From: Providencia alcalifaciens DSM 30120
GTDB taxonomy: Bacteria; Pseudomonadota; Gammaproteobacteria; Enterobacterales; Enterobacteriaceae
Assembly: GCF_000173415.1 (NCBI RefSeq)
Contig: NZ_ABXW01000004.1
Location: 287,795 to 351,794, forward strand
Length of the DNA: 64,000 bases
Direction: 5' to 3'
The position numbers and the translations under genes were made by a program. Position 1 is the stretch's first letter; every line of letters starts with the position of its first letter. Shown piece after piece: positions 27,760-37,174 of the stretch. The notes under the pieces are model-generated. The model was not told the origin of the DNA, searched no databases, and saw only the letters and a program-made list of their open reading frames with translations.

Positions 27760-28674
27760 ATGGATAGACTCAAAGCGGTTCAGGTGTTTATTACCATCGT
27801 AGAGCAAGGGAGCCTCAGCGGTGCGGCAGATAAACTGGATATGTCACGTGCGATGGTGACGCGCTATCTGGCAGAAATGGAACAGTGGGCGGGAGTTCGC
27901 TTACTTAACCGTACCACTCGGCGGCTAAGTTTGACCTCAGCAGGTGAAGGGGTTTATCAACAATCACTGCAATTGAATGCTCTCTCGCTCAGTGTACCCG
28001 TCGAGCAAAAGCATGATGCTAAAGCGCTAGCAGGGCTTGTGCGTATTAGTTGTTCTCAGTCGATTGCTCAATGTGCGCTATCTCTTGCGATTTCTGAGTT
28101 TTTACAGATTTACCCTAATATGATGATTGATATGCAGATTTCTAACAAATCTGTGAATTTGATTGAAGAGCGTATTGATCTGGCTATCCGTATTACTAAT
28201 CAACTAGAGCCGAATTTAATCGCAAAGCCGCTATCAACCTGTCATTCCGTGATTTGTGCTTCACCTAAATTTTTGCAAGGCAAACATTTGCCAATAAAAC
28301 CCGAAGATTTGGTGTTGATGGAATGCTTAACTTACAGCTTTTTTGGGCGCAGCATGTGGCGTTTTGAAAAAGAGGGGGAAGAGTCAACCGTATTAGTGGA
28401 TGGGCGTTTAAGTGCCAATGAGTCGGTTTTTTTGATGGAAGCCACGTTGAATGGCGCAGGTATTTCAATGCAACCGTATTATTCTGTAGCTAGCTATTTG
28501 CAATCGGGGGAGTTGATCCAGCTACTACCTGACTACACGCCAATGCCTTTAGGAATTTACGGTGTGTATACCAGCCGCCAGCATATGCCAACGCCATTAC
28601 GTGCGGTTATCGATTTTCTCGGCAACTGGTTTAAAACATCCCCGCATTGGCTGTCACTGATGTCGCAGCGCTGA
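27760..28674 (+). CDS. LysR-family regulator beside the MBL-fold gene
   Basis: LysR-type regulator of 304 aa: HTH at residues 1-60 (MDRLKAVQVFITIVEQGSLS start, then MSRAMVTRYLAEMEQW) and substrate domain from about 88 to 295. It belongs to the CrgA/AaeR-like group by its opening. It is divergent from the MBL-fold gene, its likely target. Its 3' end overlaps the end of lysR by 21 bp (convergent). Confidence 0.88.
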   Translation: MDRLKAVQVFITIVEQGSLSGAADKLDMSRAMVTRYLAEMEQWAGVRLLNRTTRRLSLTSAGEGVYQQSLQLNALSLSVPVEQKHDAKALAGLVRISCSQSIAQCALSLAISEFLQIYPNMMIDMQISNKSVNLIEERIDLAIRITNQLEPNLIAKPLSTCHSVICASPKFLQGKHLPIKPEDLVLMECLTYSFFGRSMWRFEKEGEESTVLVDGRLSANESVFLMEATLNGAGISMQPYYSVASYLQSGELIQLLPDYTPMPLGIYGVYTSRQHMPTPLRAVIDFLGNWFKTSPHWLSLMSQR

Positions 28675-29589
28675 AGCTAGGTCATGCTCAATTTGAGCAA
28701 AGGTACGTTGTAGGTGCTCGGTGAAAATATGGGTGAGCTGCGAAGAGGGACGATGATTTGGGGTAATTAAGCTCACTGTAAATGGAATTGAAAAACTGAG
28801 TGGGCGGATCACCAGCTTGCCTGAGGATTGCTGATAAAAATCTAACGCGGTGAGAGGGTTAACGATGGAGACGCCAATCCCTTTCAGTGTCATGGCACAA
28901 ATCGAGGAGGCAGAATGGGTTTCCATCACCATTTTTCGCTCTACTTGGTGTTCAGCAAAGGTAGTATCAATTAATTGCCGATAGCTATCTGTTAACGAGA
29001 GGCTAATAAAGCGCTCTTGGTGAAAATCTTGAGGAGTCAGCACTTTTTTTTGCTCAAAAGGATGTCCCGCAGGGAGTACGCACACTTCATTCAATGAACC
29101 TAAAGTCAGTTGTTCTGTGCCCGGAGGGGTTTGTAAGTGCTCAGTTAGCCCAACATCATAGCGCTGGGCAGATAGCCACTCTTCTAATACGGGGGACTCC
29201 TGAGGGATCACCGTTAAGTTCACGTCAGGGTAATTTCCCATAAATGTTTGGCACACTTGTGGCAGTAACGATTGGGCGAATGCCGGTAAGCAGGCAATAG
29301 AAATTTGGGCGTGTTCAAAGCGACGAATAGTCTCAGCTGAATTACGAATGCGTTCTAGACCATAATAAGAGTGTTCAACTTCTTCGTGAAAACGCAGCCC
29401 TTGTGCGGTTGGCTGCAATCTACCCTTAACCCTATCGAATAATTTAAATTGTAATAAATGCTCGAGCCGAGCCAGCTCTCGACTAATGGTTGGCTGGGAA
29501 GTGTTTAACAACACAGCGGCTTCGGTTAAGTTTGGCGTGGTCATCACCGCGCGAAAAATTTCAATATGCCGCCATGAAATTGCCTGCAT
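28654..29589 (-). CDS. lysR: Transcriptional activator of lysA
   Basis: LysR itself, 311 aa: activates lysA when diaminopimelate is plentiful and lysine is scarce. The N-terminal WRHIEIFRAVMTTPNLTEAA and TSQPTISRELARLE helix-turn-helix, then SAQRYDVGLTE and VCVLPAGHP closely follow the E. coli protein. It is divergent from lysA across a 122-bp gap where its operator must lie, as in E. coli. Confidence 0.94.
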   Translation of the reverse strand: MQAISWRHIEIFRAVMTTPNLTEAAVLLNTSQPTISRELARLEHLLQFKLFDRVKGRLQPTAQGLRFHEEVEHSYYGLERIRNSAETIRRFEHAQISIACLPAFAQSLLPQVCQTFMGNYPDVNLTVIPQESPVLEEWLSAQRYDVGLTEHLQTPPGTEQLTLGSLNEVCVLPAGHPFEQKKVLTPQDFHQERFISLSLTDSYRQLIDTTFAEHQVERKMVMETHSASSICAMTLKGIGVSIVNPLTALDFYQQSSGKLVIRPLSFSIPFTVSLITPNHRPSSQLTHIFTEHLQRTFAQIEHDLASALRHQ

Positions 29590-29711
29590 GATTATTCCTT
29601 TCGAATTTCTATATCAAATATGAATAGACTTTAGCAAAAAGGATATTTTTTTCCCGCCTTATTCGTCTAATAATCGAACTCATTATAATAAAACTTGCCA
29701 ACGAGGTTCCG

Positions 29712-30971
29712 ATGACCACATTCGCCAGCACCACCAGCCAGTATTTAACCCCAGAATATTTACGTGCGCTGCCTGCACAGTTTGGTACGCCAGTCTGGGT
29801 GTATGATAGTGAAGTGATTATTGACCGTATTGGACAGCTGAAAGCATTCGATACCGTCCGTTTTGCCCAAAAAGCCTGTTCTAATATTCATATTTTGCGC
29901 CTAATGCGAGAGCAAGGCGTGAAAGTGGATTCTGTGTCATTGGGCGAAATTGAACGTGCATTAGTGGCGGGCTTCCAGCCGGGTCGTGAAAAATCGGAAA
30001 TCGTCTTTACTGCAGATGTCTTAGATCCTGCAACGTTACTGAAAGTGACTGAGTTGGATATTCCTGTAAATGCAGGTTCCATCGATATGCTACAGCAAAT
30101 TGGCGAACATAAAGCGGGGCACCCCGTTTGGCTGCGTATTAATCCGGGTTTTGGGCATGGTCATAGCCAAAAAACTAATACGGGTGGAGAGAACAGCAAG
30201 CACGGAATTTGGCATCAAGATTTACCGGAAGCATTAGCGAAAATCCAGCAGTACAACCTAAAGTTAGTGGGCATTCACATGCACATTGGCTCCGGTGTTG
30301 ACTACCAGCATCTTGCGAATGTGTGTGATTCGATGGTGGAATTGGTGGTGTCGGCGGGGGTGGATATTGACGCTATTTCGGCGGGTGGTGGTTTATCAAC
30401 GCCTTATCGTGAGCATGATGAAATCATTGATGTTCAACATTATTACAGCTTGTGGGATAACGCTCGCCAGCGTATTGAGCTGCATCTAGGTCATCACATT
30501 GAATTAGAAATTGAACCGGGGCGCTATTTAGTTGCAGAGTCGGGTGTTTTACTGGCACAAGTGCGTGCAGTTAAAGATATGGGCAGCCGCCATTATGTGC
30601 TGGTGGATAGCGGTTTTAATGATTTAATGCGCCCTGCAATGTATGGCAGTTATCACCATATTTCGGTATTACCAGCAGATGGCAGCAGCGTTGACAGTCA
30701 GCCATTAAAAGAGACCATTGTTGCGGGACCATTGTGTGAATCTGGGGATGTATTTACCCAGCTAGAAGGTGGAATGGTGGAAACGCGCTTATTGCCAGAT
30801 GTAAAAGTTGGCGATTATTTAGTATTTCATGATACTGGCGCTTATGGTGCATCGATGTCTTCTAACTATAATAGCCGCCCATTGCTGCCAGAAGTGTTGT
30901 TCGTTGACGGTAAGCCTACATTAATTCGTCGTCGTCAAACTATTCAAGAGTTACTAGCCTTAGAACTGTAA
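29712..30971 (+). CDS. lysA: Diaminopimelate decarboxylase
   Basis: PLP enzyme that makes lysine from meso-diaminopimelate. Alanine-racemase-like barrel with the PLP lysine in VRFAQKAC (about Lys56), the glycine-rich ISAGGGLSTPY, the EPGRYLVAESG phosphate-binding block and the late CESGDVF plus DTGAYGASMSSNYN. Length 419 aa against 420 in E. coli. A strong terminator follows. Confidence 0.96.
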   Translation: MTTFASTTSQYLTPEYLRALPAQFGTPVWVYDSEVIIDRIGQLKAFDTVRFAQKACSNIHILRLMREQGVKVDSVSLGEIERALVAGFQPGREKSEIVFTADVLDPATLLKVTELDIPVNAGSIDMLQQIGEHKAGHPVWLRINPGFGHGHSQKTNTGGENSKHGIWHQDLPEALAKIQQYNLKLVGIHMHIGSGVDYQHLANVCDSMVELVVSAGVDIDAISAGGGLSTPYREHDEIIDVQHYYSLWDNARQRIELHLGHHIELEIEPGRYLVAESGVLLAQVRAVKDMGSRHYVLVDSGFNDLMRPAMYGSYHHISVLPADGSSVDSQPLKETIVAGPLCESGDVFTQLEGGMVETRLLPDVKVGDYLVFHDTGAYGASMSSNYNSRPLLPEVLFVDGKPTLIRRRQTIQELLALEL

Positions 30972-31011
30972 ATTAAATTTGGTTATTTGATATTGGCTAT
31001 TTAATATCGAT

Positions 31012-31042
31012 AAAAGACTCTGCTAGCAGGGTCTTTTTTATG
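31012..31042 (+). terminator. lysA terminator
   Basis: 11-bp stem AAAAGACTCTG/CAGGGTCTTTT with one wobble pair and a CTAG loop, running into more T. Confidence 0.88.
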
Positions 31043-31126
31043 AATGAAATAACTCGTTTAGGGGATTTTCTATTCTATAAATAAAGGTAAAGTTTAGTTT
31101 CTATTATTCACTCAGTCGGCGAAGAT

Positions 31127-31756
31127 ATGAAATTAATTCTATTTTTAACGTTATTAATTATTCAAGGCTGTCATTCTAATGATAAGGAACATACTGATTT
31201 AGCGACAAAAAGCATGCTTTCTTTTAGTTACTCTAATGAGTATAGACAATATGACCCCAAATTATTATCCAACACTCCTCCTCCCAGAACACAAATTGAT
31301 TATAACTATTTGAGATTACAGTCAAGTAAAGGTGACTCAAATAATAGCTTGTTACTTTTTCATCTTTTCTATATTAGTTCAAACTGTAATTTTGTTGATT
31401 TAAATAATGTTGAACCGACTAAGAGATGCCTTAGAGCTATCGACTATTTAAATAAATCCATAGATCAAAATCCAGATAATAGCCTCGCATTATATGAAAT
31501 GGCTGTTTTACATCATCGTGGTATTGGCTTTTCAGTAAGTAGAAAAAACGCTATTAAATATTTAGAGAAAGTTATTAATAAAGGAGGTAAAGACAGTGAT
31601 TTAGTCTGTGAATATATTGGTTATATTTATTATTTTAATGATGATGGTGAAGGGAAGGATATTGAGAAAATGAAATATTATTTTGATTTGGGGGCTAAAA
31701 AAGGTGGGAAGATTTGCCTAAAAAACCTTAAAGATACAATGGAGTTATCACGTTAG
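31127..31756 (+). CDS. Sel1-like repeat lipoprotein
   Basis: Predicted lipoprotein of 209 aa with lipobox IIQGC (Cys15). From about residue 100 it carries Sel1/TPR-type helical repeats: AIDYLNKSIDQNPDNSLALYEMA, LHHRGIGFSVSRKNAIKYLEKV and IGYIYYFNDDGEGKDIEKMKYYFDLG. Such repeats bind proteins; the role here is unknown. Its codons are markedly AT-rich compared with lysA and fadE on either side, which suggests it was acquired. Confidence 0.75.
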   Translation: MKLILFLTLLIIQGCHSNDKEHTDLATKSMLSFSYSNEYRQYDPKLLSNTPPPRTQIDYNYLRLQSSKGDSNNSLLLFHLFYISSNCNFVDLNNVEPTKRCLRAIDYLNKSIDQNPDNSLALYEMAVLHHRGIGFSVSRKNAIKYLEKVINKGGKDSDLVCEYIGYIYYFNDDGEGKDIEKMKYYFDLGAKKGGKICLKNLKDTMELSR

Positions 31757-31781
31757 TCTTACAATTAAAGGAAAATATATC

Positions 31782-31874
31782 ATGCATGACGAACTACTAA
31801 CCAAAATTAACAAGGGAGCCATTGGCTCCCTTGTTGTTTTTAGTACGGTGACAATTTTTAGCGCGTTAGATTAA
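31782..31874 (+). CDS. Possible 30-aa small hydrophobic protein
   Basis: ATG at 31782 with AAGGA upstream opens a 30-codon frame, MHDELLTKINKGAIG then SLVVFSTVTIFSALD, with a short membrane-like second half. It ends one base before the convergent fadE stop. The terminator hairpin at 31811-31833 lies inside the frame, which argues that the DNA is primarily a terminator and the frame may be chance. Unproven. Confidence 0.2.
   Translation: MHDELLTKINKGAIGSLVVFSTVTIFSALD
31811..31841. terminator. Bidirectional terminator between the Sel1 lipoprotein gene and fadE
   Basis: Perfect 10-bp stem CAAGGGAGCC/GGCTCCCTTG with a 3-nt loop. TTGTTTTT follows on the plus side and TTAATTTTGG on the minus side, so it can stop both convergent units. 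Confidence 0.8.
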
Positions 31875-34340
31875 TTATGCCGCTTTTTTCTTTTTCGACT
31901 GAGATTCATCCTGTGACTCAGTGTGTGGCTTTTTTGATGGAAGCACACCTAAATCATCGAAATCAAACTCATCTACATTAATGGTACGTAAGCGGCTAGC
32001 TTCAGCTTTACGTAAAATGTCGGCTTCTTCTTGCGTGATAATATTTTCTGGCAACATTTGGTCAGCTAATTTATCTAAACGGGTGAAGCTGAATTTACGC
32101 TCTTTTAAGCGGCAGATACGCTCGAAGATTGGCTCTGCGGCAATAATGTCATAGAGCGCTTGGTTTACTAAACCGTGAGGGTTATTGGCAACCGGTGTTA
32201 AGAACTGTCCACGTCCAATTCTATCGCGCGTTTCAGATGGTTCCATAATCAATTGTGCCAGCTTGTGATCCAGTCTATCGGATGGCATTGACATGGCACG
32301 ACCTGTCGGGAACAACACTATGCGTAATGCACCTGCGATAAAGCGATTTGGGAAGTTTTTCAGTAAATCATCCATCGCTTTTTCAGATTGATACAGACAA
32401 TCTTCAACTGCCCATTTTACCAGTGGTAAATCCGCTTTTTGGCGACCTTCATCTTCATAACGTTTCAACGTTGCAGAAGCAAGGTACAGATGACTCAGAA
32501 TATCCCCAAGGCGAGCGGAGATACGCTCACGACGTTTTAAGCTACCACCTAGAACCCCCATGGAAACATCAGAGAGCAGGGCTAAGTTAGCACTTTGGCG
32601 GTTAAGCATTTGATAATAACGGCGAGTTTCATCTTTAGTTGGTGCGCTGCTACCGCGTCCATTGGTTAAACCTAACCAGAAACTACGACATTTATTACTG
32701 ATCACATGACCAATATGACCGAATACCGCTTTATCAAACTTATTCAGGTTATTGTCTTGAGCTGCCGCCATTTCTTCGAGAACGTAAGGGTGGCAACGGA
32801 TAGCGCCTTGTCCAAAGATGATCATACTACGCGTTAAAATGTTGGCGCCTTCAACGGTAATGGCGATAGGTGCACCTTGGTAGGATCTGGCAACGAAGTT
32901 GGAGTCACCTAAACAGATACCTTTACCACCAGTGATGTCCATCGCATCAATAATGGAGCGTTGACCTCGGTGGGTACAGTGATATTTAACAATGGCTGAA
33001 AGTACTGCGGGTTTCTCGCCTAACATGATACCGGAAGTAATTAATGTTGCTGCCGCATCCATCAGGTAAGCGTTACCAGCAATGCGTGCTAACGGTTCTT
33101 CGATACCTTCCATTTTCCCGATAGGAAGTTTGAATTGGCGGCGAATGTAGGCATAAGCACCTGTTGCCATTGCCACGCTCTTCAGGCTGCCTGTAGAGTT
33201 AGATGGCAGGGTGATACCGCGTCCAACAGACAGACACTCCACTAGCATTCTCCAACCTTGCCCCGCCATTTGTGGACCACCGATAATGTAATCGATAGGA
33301 ACGAAAATATCTTTACCGCGGGTTGGACCATTCATGAACGGTACGTTCAGAGGAAAATGGCGATGACCAATTTCGACACCTGGCGTGTTTGTTGGGATCA
33401 AGGCACAGGTGATACCGAGATTTTTCTCTCCACCCAGTAACTTATCGGGATCCGTTAATTTAAAGGCGAGCCCTAATACTGTCGCAATAGGTGCTAGGGT
33501 GATGTAACGCTTGTTCCATGTTAAGCGCATTCCTAAAACTTGCTCACCTTGCCATTCGCCCATGCAGACAACACCTGCATCAGGGATAGCACCTGCATCT
33601 GAACCTGCTTCTGGGCTTGTTAGTGCAAAGCATGGGATCTCTTCACCAGTAGCTAAGCCTGGTAAATAACGTTTTTTCTGCTCATCAGTCCCATAATGTT
33701 GCAGTAATTCACCAGGACCTAAAGAGTTCGGTACGCCGACAGTGATAGCGAGAATACCGGATACCCCTGCCAACTTTTGTAAAACTTGAGATTGTGCGTA
33801 AGCAGAGAACTCTAATCCGCCATACTCTTTTTTGATGATCATGGCGAAGAAACGGTGGTCACGCAGATATTGCCAAACTTCTGGCGGTAAATCAGCGAGT
33901 TCATGAGTGACTTCAAAGTCATTCACCATGCCGCAAACTGTTTCTACTGGACCATCAATAAACGCTTGTTCTTCAGCGGTTAATTGCGGTTTTGGGTAGT
34001 TGTGAAGCTTGTTCCAATTTGGTGCGCCGCGAAATAGGTCACCTTCCCACCAAGTAGTTCCTGCATCAATCGCTTCTTTTTCAGTGCGAGACATGGGTGG
34101 CATTACTTTTTGGAACATTGCCATCGCTTTTGATGAAAAGAGAGATTGACGAATTGGTGTGATGACAAATGGGAGTAAAACAAGAGCGACTGGGAGTAGC
34201 ATCCAATAGCTCCAAATATTGGCTGCACCCATTGCTGCAGTGTAAGCAAGTAATACAATTGTACTCAGAACGAGAGAGCTTTTGTGGTAGCTCAACACGC
34301 CGATTAACGCAATAAATAAAACAATACTGAGAAGGATCAT
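31875..34340 (-). CDS. fadE: Acyl-CoA dehydrogenase FadE
   Basis: First oxidation step of fatty acid beta-oxidation at the inner membrane. Two hydrophobic N-terminal segments (about residues 1-60), then the acyl-CoA dehydrogenase N, middle and C domains (about 130-500; visible blocks [29 protein letters not shown] and [18 protein letters not shown]), then the long FadE-specific tail. 821 aa against 814 in E. coli. It ends in a Lys-rich stretch QSKKKKAA. A FadR operator precedes it. Transcribed away from gmhA. Confidence 0.95.
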   Translation of the reverse strand: MILLSIVLFIALIGVLSYHKSSLVLSTIVLLAYTAAMGAANIWSYWMLLPVALVLLPFVITPIRQSLFSSKAMAMFQKVMPPMSRTEKEAIDAGTTWWEGDLFRGAPNWNKLHNYPKPQLTAEEQAFIDGPVETVCGMVNDFEVTHELADLPPEVWQYLRDHRFFAMIIKKEYGGLEFSAYAQSQVLQKLAGVSGILAITVGVPNSLGPGELLQHYGTDEQKKRYLPGLATGEEIPCFALTSPEAGSDAGAIPDAGVVCMGEWQGEQVLGMRLTWNKRYITLAPIATVLGLAFKLTDPDKLLGGEKNLGITCALIPTNTPGVEIGHRHFPLNVPFMNGPTRGKDIFVPIDYIIGGPQMAGQGWRMLVECLSVGRGITLPSNSTGSLKSVAMATGAYAYIRRQFKLPIGKMEGIEEPLARIAGNAYLMDAAATLITSGIMLGEKPAVLSAIVKYHCTHRGQRSIIDAMDITGGKGICLGDSNFVARSYQGAPIAITVEGANILTRSMIIFGQGAIRCHPYVLEEMAAAQDNNLNKFDKAVFGHIGHVISNKCRSFWLGLTNGRGSSAPTKDETRRYYQMLNRQSANLALLSDVSMGVLGGSLKRRERISARLGDILSHLYLASATLKRYEDEGRQKADLPLVKWAVEDCLYQSEKAMDDLLKNFPNRFIAGALRIVLFPTGRAMSMPSDRLDHKLAQLIMEPSETRDRIGRGQFLTPVANNPHGLVNQALYDIIAAEPIFERICRLKERKFSFTRLDKLADQMLPENIITQEEADILRKAEASRLRTINVDEFDFDDLGVLPSKKPHTESQDESQSKKKKAA

Positions 34341-34362
34341 AGTGAAACTCCTGTCTACTTGT

Positions 34363-34379
34363 AAGAGGTCTGACCTATT
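34363..34379 (-). promoter_or_regulatory. FadR operator upstream of fadE
   Basis: The palindrome AAGAGGTCTGACCTATT carries the FadR core GGTC-N-GACC at 34367-34375, centred about 30 bp upstream of the fadE start codon. FadR represses fad genes until long-chain acyl-CoA binds it. The site and gene agree with E. coli; occupancy is inferred. Confidence 0.8.
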
Positions 34380-34678
34380 TGTTTTATTAATCTATATCCG
34401 GTAATAAACAATTAGCAAGGTGTTTACATCTTAATTACAACTTGGCTCACAAAATCATCAGTTAGTTTTGGGAAGAAACAATTTTGGGAAATTTAACGAG
34501 GTTGATAAGTCGATAGAGAAAAGCGCACTGATGGAGATTTCGCCAACGATACCCCATACGATACAATCAGCAGTAGAAACAAAATGTACCCTGTGCAACA
34601 ATCGGTAAATCAAAGATAAATTACCTATAAAAGGGTAATTATCTCCATCAAGAATTCGTGATAATTAAGGGGAAACTC
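34380..34678. other. Spacer between fadE and gmhA
   Basis: Divergent promoter region of about 300 bp. Beyond the FadR box and the AAGGGG ribosome site of gmhA I see no gene or repeat. A hairpin-like TAATTACCCTT...AAAGGTAATTTAT pattern near 34615-34640 may be part of the gmhA leader. Confidence 0.4.
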
Positions 34679-35257
34679 ATGTACCAAGACTTGATCCGTG
34701 GTGAGCTGAATGAAGCAGCAGATACATTATCAAAATTTTTAAGTGATGATGCTAATCTGCAAGCGATTGAGAAAGCTGCGGTATTGCTGGCAGATTCTTT
34801 CAAAGCTGGTGGTAAAGTTATTTCTTGCGGCAACGGTGGCTCCCACTGTGATGCGATGCATTTTGCTGAAGAGTTGACGGGGCGTTACCGTGAAAACCGC
34901 CCAGGTTATCCTGCAATTGCCATTTCTGATGTTAGCCATTTATCTTGTGTAAGTAACGATTTTGGTTATGAGTTTGTATTCTCTCGCTTTGTTGAAGCAG
35001 TCGGGCAAAAAGGCGATGTTCTGCTGGGTATTTCAACATCAGGTAATTCTGGCAACATTATCAAAGCCATTGAAGCTGCTCGTGCGAAAGGCATGAAAGT
35101 GATCACCCTGACTGGGAAAGATGGTGGAAAAATGGCGGGAAGCGCAGATGTTGAGATTCGCGTTCCACACTTTGGTTATGCAGATCGCATTCAAGAGATT
35201 CACATCAAAGTGATCCATATTTTGATTCAGTTAATTGAAAAAGAGATGGTGAAATAA
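34679..35257 (+). CDS. gmhA: Sedoheptulose 7-phosphate isomerase
   Basis: First enzyme of ADP-heptose synthesis for the inner core of lipopolysaccharide. A SIS-domain protein with [23 protein letters not shown] near residue 48 and [12 protein letters not shown] near 115. Starting at 34679 (AAGGGG 6 nt upstream) gives 192 aa, equal to E. coli GmhA; the longer frame adds seven unrelated residues. Followed by yafJ after 26 bp, as in E. coli. Confidence 0.96.
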   Translation: MYQDLIRGELNEAADTLSKFLSDDANLQAIEKAAVLLADSFKAGGKVISCGNGGSHCDAMHFAEELTGRYRENRPGYPAIAISDVSHLSCVSNDFGYEFVFSRFVEAVGQKGDVLLGISTSGNSGNIIKAIEAARAKGMKVITLTGKDGGKMAGSADVEIRVPHFGYADRIQEIHIKVIHILIQLIEKEMVK

Positions 35258-35283
35258 CCATTTTTAGTTCTAGGAGACTTTAA

Positions 35284-36051
35284 ATGTGCGAGTTGCTTGG
35301 CATGAGTGCCAATGTACCAACAGATATTACGTTTAGCCTAAGTGGGCTGATTTCCCGAGGTGGACAAACAGGCCCACACAAAGATGGGTGGGGGATCACT
35401 TTTTACGAAGGTTTAGGCTGTCGCACATTTAAAGATCCTCAACCCAGTTTTGTCTCTCCTGTCGCACGCTTTGTGCAAGAATACCCGATAAAGTCAGAAA
35501 GTATTGTTGCGCATATTCGTCAAGCGAACCGAGGGGATGTGTCTCTGGTTAATACCCATCCGTTTACGCGGGAATTATGGGGGCGAAATTGGACTTATGC
35601 GCATAACGGTCAATTGAAAGGTTTTCGATCATTAAAAACAGGTCACTATCGCCCAATTGGGGAGACGGACAGTGAATGGGCATTTTGTTGGATTTTGCAT
35701 CAATTGAATCAGAAATACCCAAGAAAACCAAGAAATTGGCAAGCTGTTTTTCGTTTTATTGGTACTTTAGCGCAGCAACTGCGTGAAAAAGGTGTTTTCA
35801 ATATGCTGCTGTCTGATGGGCAGTATTTGATGGCATTTAGTTCGACTAAATTGCATTGGATTACCCGAAGAGCGCCATTTGGTAAAGCAAAATTACTGGA
35901 TCAAGACATCGAGATTGATTTCCAACAATGCACAACGCCAAGTGATATTGTTTCGGTGATTGCCACGGCACCACTAACAGGTAATGAGACGTGGCAAAAA
36001 ATCGAACCCGGTGAATTTGTGCTATTCCACCGTGGTCAACGCATACTGTGA
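35284..36051 (+). CDS. yafJ: Class II glutamine amidotransferase YafJ
   Basis: N-terminal-nucleophile glutamine amidotransferase domain on its own (255 aa). Cys2 follows the initiator Met (MCELLGMSANVPTD) and becomes the nucleophile after processing. RGGQTGPHKDGWG, VAHIRQANRG, NTHPF and AHNGQL are the family motifs. No synthetase partner is fused or adjacent, so the amide acceptor is unknown, as in E. coli. Its last 30 bp overlap the convergent yafK. Confidence 0.93.
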   Translation: MCELLGMSANVPTDITFSLSGLISRGGQTGPHKDGWGITFYEGLGCRTFKDPQPSFVSPVARFVQEYPIKSESIVAHIRQANRGDVSLVNTHPFTRELWGRNWTYAHNGQLKGFRSLKTGHYRPIGETDSEWAFCWILHQLNQKYPRKPRNWQAVFRFIGTLAQQLREKGVFNMLLSDGQYLMAFSSTKLHWITRRAPFGKAKLLDQDIEIDFQQCTTPSDIVSVIATAPLTGNETWQKIEPGEFVLFHRGQRIL

Positions 36052-36759
36052 CTTAGATCCCAATAACTTAGAGGGTGTTTCTGGCATGCTGTTAACATGA
36101 TATTTACCTAATGTTACTGATATTTCAGCAGGGTTGCCAGTTCGCTCAAAATAGTCATAAGCGGGTTGAAGTTGTTTCCAAAAGGCGTAATGCGCCGAGT
36201 TGCGGTAGCGTAGCATGTTCATTTTTGTCATTCGGAATGGATAAATGCTGACATCAATGGCGGGTTGACCATTTTGAAGTGCTTGTTCCACGATTTGATA
36301 AATCTCACCCATGGACTTATCTGTCATTGCATAGCACCCCACAGAGACACAGCTACCATGTATCATCAGATAGTTGCCTGAGTATCCCTGCGTTTTATCA
36401 AATTCATTAGGAAAGCCAAGATTAATAGATCGGTAATATCGACTATTCGGATTGAGCTGTGAGTGTGTAATTTGATAAAAGCCCTCTGGACTTTTTAAGT
36501 CACCTTCCATCTTTTTGGGACCCAGTCCGCCAGAAAACTTACAAATAGGGTAGGTTTTGACTAATTTATACTTTCCTACAGCCGTTTTTTGGTAGAGCTC
36601 AAGCACGCCTTCTTGCTTAAATATTTGAATAAATATCGATGAATCAGGCTGAGTTGCTGGCTTATTATTAAGGGAGAATAATGCATCTTCTTTTTGTGCA
36701 TAAGAAGAACATGCAAATGTGATGAGTAAATATACACCGATAGTTTTACTTATATGCAT
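36022..36759 (-). CDS. yafK: L,D-transpeptidase-fold protein YafK (DpaA/LdtF type)
   Basis: Periplasmic YkuD-domain protein of 245 aa, with a signal peptide of about 21 residues. The active-site block is MIHGSCVSVGCYAMTD, with His134 and catalytic Cys142. In E. coli this protein (DpaA/LdtF) detaches Braun lipoprotein from peptidoglycan rather than making cross-links. The neighbourhood fadE-gmhA-yafJ-yafK is as in E. coli. Convergent with yafJ, overlapping by 30 bp. Confidence 0.92.
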   Translation of the reverse strand: MHISKTIGVYLLITFACSSYAQKEDALFSLNNKPATQPDSSIFIQIFKQEGVLELYQKTAVGKYKLVKTYPICKFSGGLGPKKMEGDLKSPEGFYQITHSQLNPNSRYYRSINLGFPNEFDKTQGYSGNYLMIHGSCVSVGCYAMTDKSMGEIYQIVEQALQNGQPAIDVSIYPFRMTKMNMLRYRNSAHYAFWKQLQPAYDYFERTGNPAEISVTLGKYHVNSMPETPSKLLGSKSQYALTTVE

Positions 36760-37174
36760 AATTAAGCCGAATAATGAAAAATAACCTGATTAAAAATGGA
36801 CCAAATTCAACATATTTTAGACGAATGGAACAAAATTTAATATATCAAGTTAATAATTTTCTAATGAATCATTATTGATTAGAAATTAGTCGACACTCGA
36901 TAAATGTGAGCCAATATGTAGGTTTTTACGAGTTGTTACAACAATATTTTAAATTTTATTGCGATTTGCTTGAACTAGGTCACTTCTATAACCGGACAGA
37001 GGGCGAGGGAACTGATAAAATTGACGTCGGCAGAAGAAGATAAAGTGTAGCAATATTGTTAGATTTACTGACTCAAGCAGCGAAAGCAACTTGAGTTATT
37101 TTTATTATTGAGTCGCTATCATTCATTGCTGAATCGTTAGCTTAGGGTTTAACTGATAAACTTGTGCAGATCTT
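36760..37174. other. nqr promoter and leader region
   Basis: 415 bp between the divergent yafK and nqrA genes. At 37071-37096 a hairpin ACTCAAG/CTTGAGT with an inner GC-closed GAAA loop is followed by TATTTTTATTATT, which looks like an intrinsic terminator or attenuator inside the nqrA leader. No ORF is supported here. Confidence 0.5.

Noticed and set aside
31782..31874. Confident annotation of a small protein before fadE
   Set aside because: A terminator hairpin fills a third of the frame, so it is listed only with low confidence.
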